64,000 bases of DNA, taken from NCBI GenBank assembly GCA_958510875.1, contig OY294067.1, positions 145,394,940 to 145,458,939 of the forward strand, read 5' to 3'. Of this stretch, positions 57,900 through 64,000 are shown one piece after another (the first letter of the stretch is position 1; every line of letters starts with the position of its first letter). A program made the translations under genes and the position numbers. The notes under the pieces are model-generated. The model saw nothing but the letters and a program-made list of their open reading frames with translations. It searched no databases and was not told where the DNA came from. Source of the stretch: Endomychus coccineus (lineage: Eukaryota > Arthropoda > Insecta > Coleoptera > Endomychidae).

Positions 57900-57941
57900 T
57901 CTGGAAAATCTAGGCGAACTAGTTCGCCTAGATTTTCCAGA
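57900..57941. repeat. 42-bp perfect palindrome (right arm)
   Basis: Same sequence as 56953-56994. Confidence 0.95.
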
Positions 57942-58721
57942 AGAGAAAAAAGGGAGTTCTTCACCATCTACTCGATAGTTCTGCACCATCTACTTGTTCG
58001 GTAAGTCCATCTTGCTTCATGTCTTCAGGGATGCGCCATTGTTGCATTAGGTCAAGTCATGTATCCATCAAATAAATTAATATAACGTTTGTCAAGACAA
58101 ATTAAGTTCAAGAAATTCATAAACATCGAGTTAATATATCAAATTGTGATCAATGCAACAAGGGTTATGCCTCCCTAGGGCTGAAGAAGCGCTGGACTTG
58201 TGCATGTCTTCCGCGTCTCGCGGGAAGTGTTTGTTCCCTTATTTAAAATCATTTTGTGACAATTCCATCCTACAAAATTTAATCCGACGTATAAATCGAG
58301 TGTTAGAATCCCTTGTGCTCTATTACTACAAGGGGTTCAAGAGGGAATTGTGATATTAGACCAACAGGGTAAGAGTATTTTGATTGCCAAAGAACAACTG
58401 TTATATTGACTTCAGCCTCTGATTCGACTATATAATATAATGTGGTTATTCAACCTTCAGACCATGCTCCGCCCGTCAATGTTTACTTTGTTAATGTATG
58501 TTTTTTCAGCCATTTAGGCTATTTTGAGTGTTCTATACAAATTCCGCTTATCGGAGATCACTCAGGTGATATGATCGAGTATCAGGTCGTTAGGTTTACC
58601 CCAGGTTACCAGAAAGACAGGAATCCTTTAATTTCAAATATTATCTATCAATTATCGACGTGATCGAGCGCGAAATCGATCACTGTTCCATGTGTGCTAA
58701 TTAGCTTTCATTGATTCAATC

Positions 58722-61285
58722 TCTCTTAAGAGAACCTGAGCAGGATCCCGTTCGCTGGCGAAAGGGGTAGAACTAGCGACATTGATAACAGTTTCTTAGG
58801 TTCCTCCTCAGGGTAGACCTGAATTTTACGTCTTTAAATTTATGTATCATTCCCGTTTCTGAATTTTGGATTAATCTTATGATCGTTTGTTGGATTTTGA
58901 TGTACTAAATTTCCTTAACTTTTATTCAATATACGTTTATTATTCAATTTGATTAACAAGCTTAACTGATAGTTCCTAATCACCTCTCAGCGAATACGAC
59001 CTTCAGAATTTACGCCTGAATATAAATAAAGATGTTATTGTACGAGGCGGTCCCTTGGAAAGGATTGCGGCATCGTAGTCAAAACAGCTTCTAGGTGGGC
59101 TGAAATATACACCTAGTTGTGACAGCTTTAAGGAACCTCAAGGGTACACGAATCAACTAAGATCTCTGATACCCGAACAGGTTGCAACAAACAATTCTCC
59201 CATAGCACGTCGATGAGGTATTAACGCTACCTGAAATAATACCCAGCTGACTGTCACAAGTACAAGTATTACTAGCAGTGAGATAGGCTTTTAAACCTAT
59301 TCCCTTATCTGGAAATATTAAGACTGGAGTAATTTCAGATTTATTATTATAAAATATAATAACGCTCGGCTCACTGTTACAATATGTGCGGTTGATAAAA
59401 TGATCGCTCCTCATAATAACTAAAATAAACCAACAAAAATACTCTCTCTTATCTACAAAACAAGTGTACAACATTATTAAGACTAATGAACCTAATTTCT
59501 ATTTCCAATTCCAGTTATCGAATTCAGGCTTGAGCTTAACATCGTTTTGCGTTAATATATCGAATGCCGAAGATCACATATTATAACGACTTTTAGCTTG
59601 GTATACTCTGTCCAACGTTTCTGTTACTTTTCCAGCCGGCCAAAATATGGGATTTCAGAAAGCCTATGGATACATATCTGTACAAGTCATTGCTGTGGAT
59701 TGACGTGAATCTTCTTTGAGTCTAGTTATTCTCACATAGTTGGAAACAGGGAGACTGGTGAATAAGGTGGACGGGGCCAAAATTTGGAGCTAAATTCAGC
59801 ATTTTAACTACCGAAATTGCACGAGTGTGTGCTAGGTACGATGAGATGCAGAAAATAGTTTTAGAATGTCAAAGTATCAACTGATGATCCTTTCAACAGC
59901 ACAAATAGTATAGATATTGCTTACCATCTACGAACATGCGATGAGATCTTCATGTCTAGGGATAGCTCACCTGAAAACAAAAAATGTAAATGAGAAGGTG
60001 AAACGTAACTCCTTAAAAGTCAAATATTGAGGGATAAACTATTGACTGATATGTACTTTCTTGAGTATGGAACGAATTCCAAGGACAAAATAGGCTATGA
60101 GCATATTGTCTAACTTTCTCGTCTATTCATATTGCTGGAACTGATAATTTTAACAGCTTAAGTGTTTATTAATCGAAAATTTACCTTTCATGACTGGAAC
60201 TAATGAGTTATAATAATGTCAATCTACTTTATATCAATCCCGGGCTAATTTTCCACAAAGTCGGTCCTAATCTTTGGTAACTGCAATGCACTCACCGAAT
60301 GCTACTACTGAACGAATCGTTGCGATTATTTTTGCGCATATATTCTACGATACTAATAGGATGAGATATCATGCTCTACTGGCTCAGTCTGTGACAATGA
60401 ATAAATTTGTCCTAAATATCAATAGTGCCAAACAATGCTGATTCCATCGTCAAGTTGTTAATCATGCAACAGTCATGTCAATATTCACTTACGGAATTGG
60501 AAATACACATAATAAAATAGGCATTTTTGTTCACAGAAATATGTATACAGTAAAATCATTCTTAACACAATTGAACGTAATTAGGCAAAATGATAATTTC
60601 CACAAGTTTTCATTAATGACTATCGAATTCTCGACACACTTTGTCCTGTTCGAGTGAATTTTACAATCTGAAAAACATTGGTAATCATTGTATTTTTGTG
60701 AGAATTATCGTGTTGTTCAACTACGTTCAATTGAAGGGGTCGATGCAAGAAGTGCCAGTCACATTTTCATTGAAATTGACCTTGTGGCGCCATCTAAAAG
60801 TGTTTCTCGTAAGCTGGTGGTATTTGCAGAATGGCAGAAATATGCGCCTAAGAGAATTAGTTTACATTTACTTCAATGGGCGTTTACCTTATTTTCAATG
60901 CAAGACGTTCCTAAGTCACCATTTTGACAGATGCAATGCAACATGTGGCTTAGTCCACGTTATTTATATTAGGTTATATGGGAGCAAATTACTTATTAAG
61001 CTGTGTTAATTCTAATAATTTGTGTCTGTGATTAAAAACATAACTATGGCATGTAAGGAAAGTAGAATAAAATAGCTTATGTTACCTTAAGACATACAAC
61101 TGTTTTTACAATGAATATATGATTTATTTTGTACTTTTTATCTAACAACGACTGCATGCTAACCTCACAACCTCAGCGATGCCATTTAAACCATAAATAC
61201 TAGGTGCATATTTAATAAATTCATAGTGATACGGCGTAAATGGGATCGCAATGGAAAGTTCTGCAATGCTTGTATAAATCAATCT
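58722..61285. other. Unrecognised region, no supported gene
   Basis: No known domain, repeat or RNA recognised. The immediate right flank of the palindrome starts TCTCTTAAGAGAACCTGAGC, containing a small palindrome. A minus-strand frame at 59157-59474 and overlapping plus frames at 60641-61009 have no identifiable motif. Confidence 0.5.
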
Positions 61286-61289
61286 CCAT

Positions 61290-63290
61290 TTTATTTTAGA
61301 TGATACTGAACCAAATAGCGAGAATGAAGATAGTTCTGATACCGATGACCCTGTTCCGGCAACAATCAAGATAACCCAAAAAACTTCAAAGAAAAGTAAA
61401 ACTTAGGGTTCCTGTGCCACTACGGGACATGATTCCCAGAATATACACATTTCTGAATCCTCAACACAAAGCAATATACATTCCAATCGTCCAAACTTGG
61501 CAAATGAAGTCAACATAGATGAACCACAGCAACCCGAACTAAAGAAGGGCGAGGAGAGGAAGACTGACAAGAATGCATGAAATCACAGAATCGTCTTTTT
61601 GAAAGCACCAGAGAAGAGCTATCACAAACTGTCGTTGTAAATGCTCATCAAAATTGAGTGTGGGGGACCAATACAATATTTTCAAAGCCTATCACAGTTT
61701 ATCATCTTCTACACAAGAAAATTCAAACCTTGAAGGTTGTGTACGTCCTACAGATGTTAAACGACACAGACTAAGAAATTCTGTCAATCCACGAGGTAGG
61801 AATCAAAGCTTTGTATATCAAGTAAAGATTGACGGAAAACTAATTGCACTGTGTCAGTCGGCGTTCTTAGCAGTGCATTGGATAAAACGTTCCAGACTGC
61901 GTCGGAAGATTCAGAAAAACAATGCAGAGCCCAAGGATTTGATAGGTCTTCATTACTCCAGGCCAAATAAATTAAAAACAGATACTTTAGTATCAGTTAG
62001 AAGATTCATAGGACTGCCAGCTAGAGAGTATCATCATAGCAGATCTGATAACAAACTTCGTAAGTATCTGGATTTATCAGTCGCAAAGCTTCACTGACAT
62101 TTTTTACGGAAGAATCAAGAGAAAAAAGTATCATATGAGATGGTTAGAAGAATTTTCACAGAAGAATACAACATTTCATTTGCATTCCCAAGAAAAGACA
62201 TCTGTAGAGAATGTACTATGTTCCTGACACGTTTACAACAAGCCGAAATGGCAAATGATGTAGCATCTGCACAAACCGTCAAGGCGACAAGGTAGCTACA
62301 CCTAAAAAAAGCTGAATGTTTTCAAAAGAAAATTTCGGAAGCAACAAAAGCTAATGATTCGTCCGTTCAATCAATTTGCTTCGATTTTCAGAAAAATCTA
62401 CCTGTCCCGATGACGAATATTGGGGACGAATACTATTTGCGTCAGTTGTGAACTCACAGTCTGGGAATACATTGCTTAGCTACGTGAAAAGTCAATATGT
62501 ACATGTATGCAGAACAATTCGCTCGAGAGGGACCAAACAAAATAATAACTTGCCTGCAGGATTACATCACAAAAAACAAGAAGCCAGAGCAACGTTTTTC
62601 ACATTTTGCTAGCGACAACTGCTTCATCCAGAACAGGAATAGATTTCTGTTTGTCTTTTTGCATCAGCTATGTGCCAATGATATTTTTGAAACCATATAA
62701 ATCTGGTACCCTGTACCCGGTCACAGTATGGTGCCCGTCGATCGAGATTTGCTGTGATTGAAAAACAAAGATTGAAGCATGACAAGGTTGACAACTCCGA
62801 AGTTTATGTTAACCTAATGAAAGGGTGCAGACAGAAAAACCCATTTGATGTCCTCTTTGTACAGCATTCGCTGAGGTCGAATGGATGTCTGGAAGGAGGC
62901 GATCGTAAAATGAAAGTGAAACACTATACATTATGGTTAGACATTCACATAAAAGGAATTGTGCCAGGAATTCGAAAGCCAGACGAGTCAAATTTTTGCG
63001 TGATGAGCAACCCGAGCTCAGGTATAGATCTATGGAACCAATGAAACTCTACAAAGTTGGTCAGAGCCGTAAACTTCGCGGCGAACCCACGCTGGCCTAT
63101 TATGATGAATATCTAAAAATTAAGCAGTTGAAATTTAACAACGTAACTCATATTGTGAAGCACGCTAAATCATTGAACAATGAATTCTTTGCTCAAACTT
63201 TATCTGAAAATGGAAGTATAATCCAGCAGAATCATCCAATTGATGGAGAGATTGATCAGTTACAAGAGGCCGACGCTGTTTATGAATAGC
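61290..63290 (+). pseudogene. Broken gene of a widespread transposon-like family (SDNC...QN motif)
   Basis: Frames in the same direction join into one decayed gene. An acidic N-terminus (DDTEPNSENEDSSDTDD, near 61300) follows an acceptor-like TTTTATTTTAG. Then come EPKDLIGLHYSRPNKLKTDT (near 61925), REYHHSRSDNKLRKYLD, and a Cys motif DICRECTMF (near 62200). A core follows with ICFDFQKNLPVPMTNIGDEY (near 62370), FASDNCFIQNRNRFLF (near 62605), then VPGHSMVPVDRD (near 62715) and VIEKQRLKHDKV (near 62752). The C-terminal part reads GEPTLAYYDEYLKIKQLKFN and ends at TAG 63289. This order fits a family common in arthropods and cnidarians, where the key motif is usually SDNCGGQNKN; it is suspected to be transposon-derived. 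Frameshifts near 61990, 62100, 62290, 62440, 62750 and 62960 inactivate it. Confidence 0.7.
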
Positions 63291-64000
63291 CTGCGTTCTC
63301 ATCAAAGATGAGAACATCTTTTCTTTAAGCTTCCTTCGCCATTATTAAGTTTCACTTATCATTCATAGGTACTATGATTATGAAGTCTTAAGTTTTGTTC
63401 ACACATTATGTATTTTCTTCCGGCGTTACATGATATAAACCTTTTTTTTATGCAAACAAATTTTTCCACAATATTATCTTAAATTTTTGACAGAATACAA
63501 AAATTTCAACACTAAAAGTGCCTCAGTCCCAAATTATTTTAATTTTTTTCTTTCTTATTACGAAACGTTTCTCCTCTTCTAATCATGGAAGTACAGTCCA
63601 CTTTTCACAAAGAATACAATACAATACACGTTTTGATAATAACATTCTGTGTAATATTTCATAATCACAAATAAATCTACAAACCGCCATATCTCAGAAT
63701 CACATATTTGTGAATAAGGCACTTCTTGCATAAACCCCTTCAATTATGAATTATAAACAATTTTCGTCAAATGAACATTCATTTATATTTGAAATTATAT
63801 GAAATTATGATCACTTGTGAGTTATATCAGGATTATCTTCGTCAGAACTGAAAAATTTGAAAGGGTAGCAGCACATATTCCGTAATTTTTCGATTCTAGT
63901 TGACCTTCCATCCGAATTAATTCCTTCCTACCAAAGGAGGCAACTCGAACTTACATCAGATGAATCCTGGTAGTAAGAAAATGATAGTAACTAAGCATTA
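63291..64000. other. Right edge, no recognised feature
   Basis: AT-rich sequence after the pseudogene stop; no TIR, repeat or coding motif that I can see. Confidence 0.5.

Noticed and set aside
58153..58353. CTGAAGAAGCGC near 58180 considered as another hammerhead
   Set aside because: CUGAAGA and a possible stem are present, but no GAAA or stem III follows.

Overview
The window is AT-rich, intron-poor DNA from a eukaryotic genome, almost certainly an arthropod and probably an insect. The evidence is the mixture of Penelope-like elements (PLEs), a mariner-type element, BEL/Pao, an R2/R4-type non-LTR element, a retrovirus-like LTR element and long (TA)n tracts. There are no bacterial signals and no clearly intact host gene. 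Nearly everything recognisable is mobile DNA, most of it broken. The one long intact reading frame is a PLE reverse transcriptase/GIY-YIG protein (18827-20704).

Layout. 0-0.45 kb: possible decayed coding sequence on the minus strand running off the left edge. 0.64-2.0 kb: foldback repeat. 2.1-7.2 kb: PLE fragments, with a PLE (family A) whose left inverted arm was split by a mariner-type element (2521-4649). 7.23-11.87 kb: a 4.6 kb DNA transposon with tandem subterminal repeats and a broken transposase-like gene. 12.0-12.6 kb: hairpins and a short MITE-like repeat. 12.69-17.0 kb: LTR element with 723-bp LTRs and a 4-bp target duplication that has lost gag-pol. 17.05-18.2 kb: broken gene with a Zeste-type Myb/SANT domain. 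18.37-21.35 kb: the intact PLE (family D) inside 521-bp inverted ends. 21.9-24.2 kb: truncated PLE (family G), a MITE, a tRNA-like sequence and a fully palindromic family D mini-element. 24.5-29 kb: mostly unrecognised DNA. 29.1-29.4 and 38.8-39.05 kb: clusters of a GTTGTCGCCTCCG-like motif. 30.2-35.8 kb: two family C PLE copies. 35.8-37.6 and 52.2-53.3 kb: two copies of a degenerate long-TIR repeat. 39.15-41.1 kb: family F PLE. 41.15-43.4 kb: R4/R2-like non-LTR element, minus strand. 44.27-48.26 kb: BEL/Pao remnant with a 1149-bp tandem duplication. 49-49.6 kb: MITE. 56.17-58.72 kb: a 2.5-kb palindrome. 61.3-63.3 kb: broken gene of a transposon-like family.

How the pieces relate. PLE copies repeatedly carry an inverted copy of their own 3' end at the 5' end, and most start or end in a (TA)n tract. 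Near the ends of families B, D, E, F and G (and in decayed form in C) there is a sequence that folds as a type I hammerhead ribozyme: CUGANGA, stem II, GAA, then a very short, mostly self-complementary stem III, then U-H. The stems differ in sequence between families but still pair, so structure is conserved rather than sequence. This is the strongest biological signal here. Hammerheads in PLEs are already known; the details in this locus (one extra nucleotide before stem II in every family, palindromic stem III, and a palindromic mini-element with two oppositely oriented hammerheads) deserve attention.
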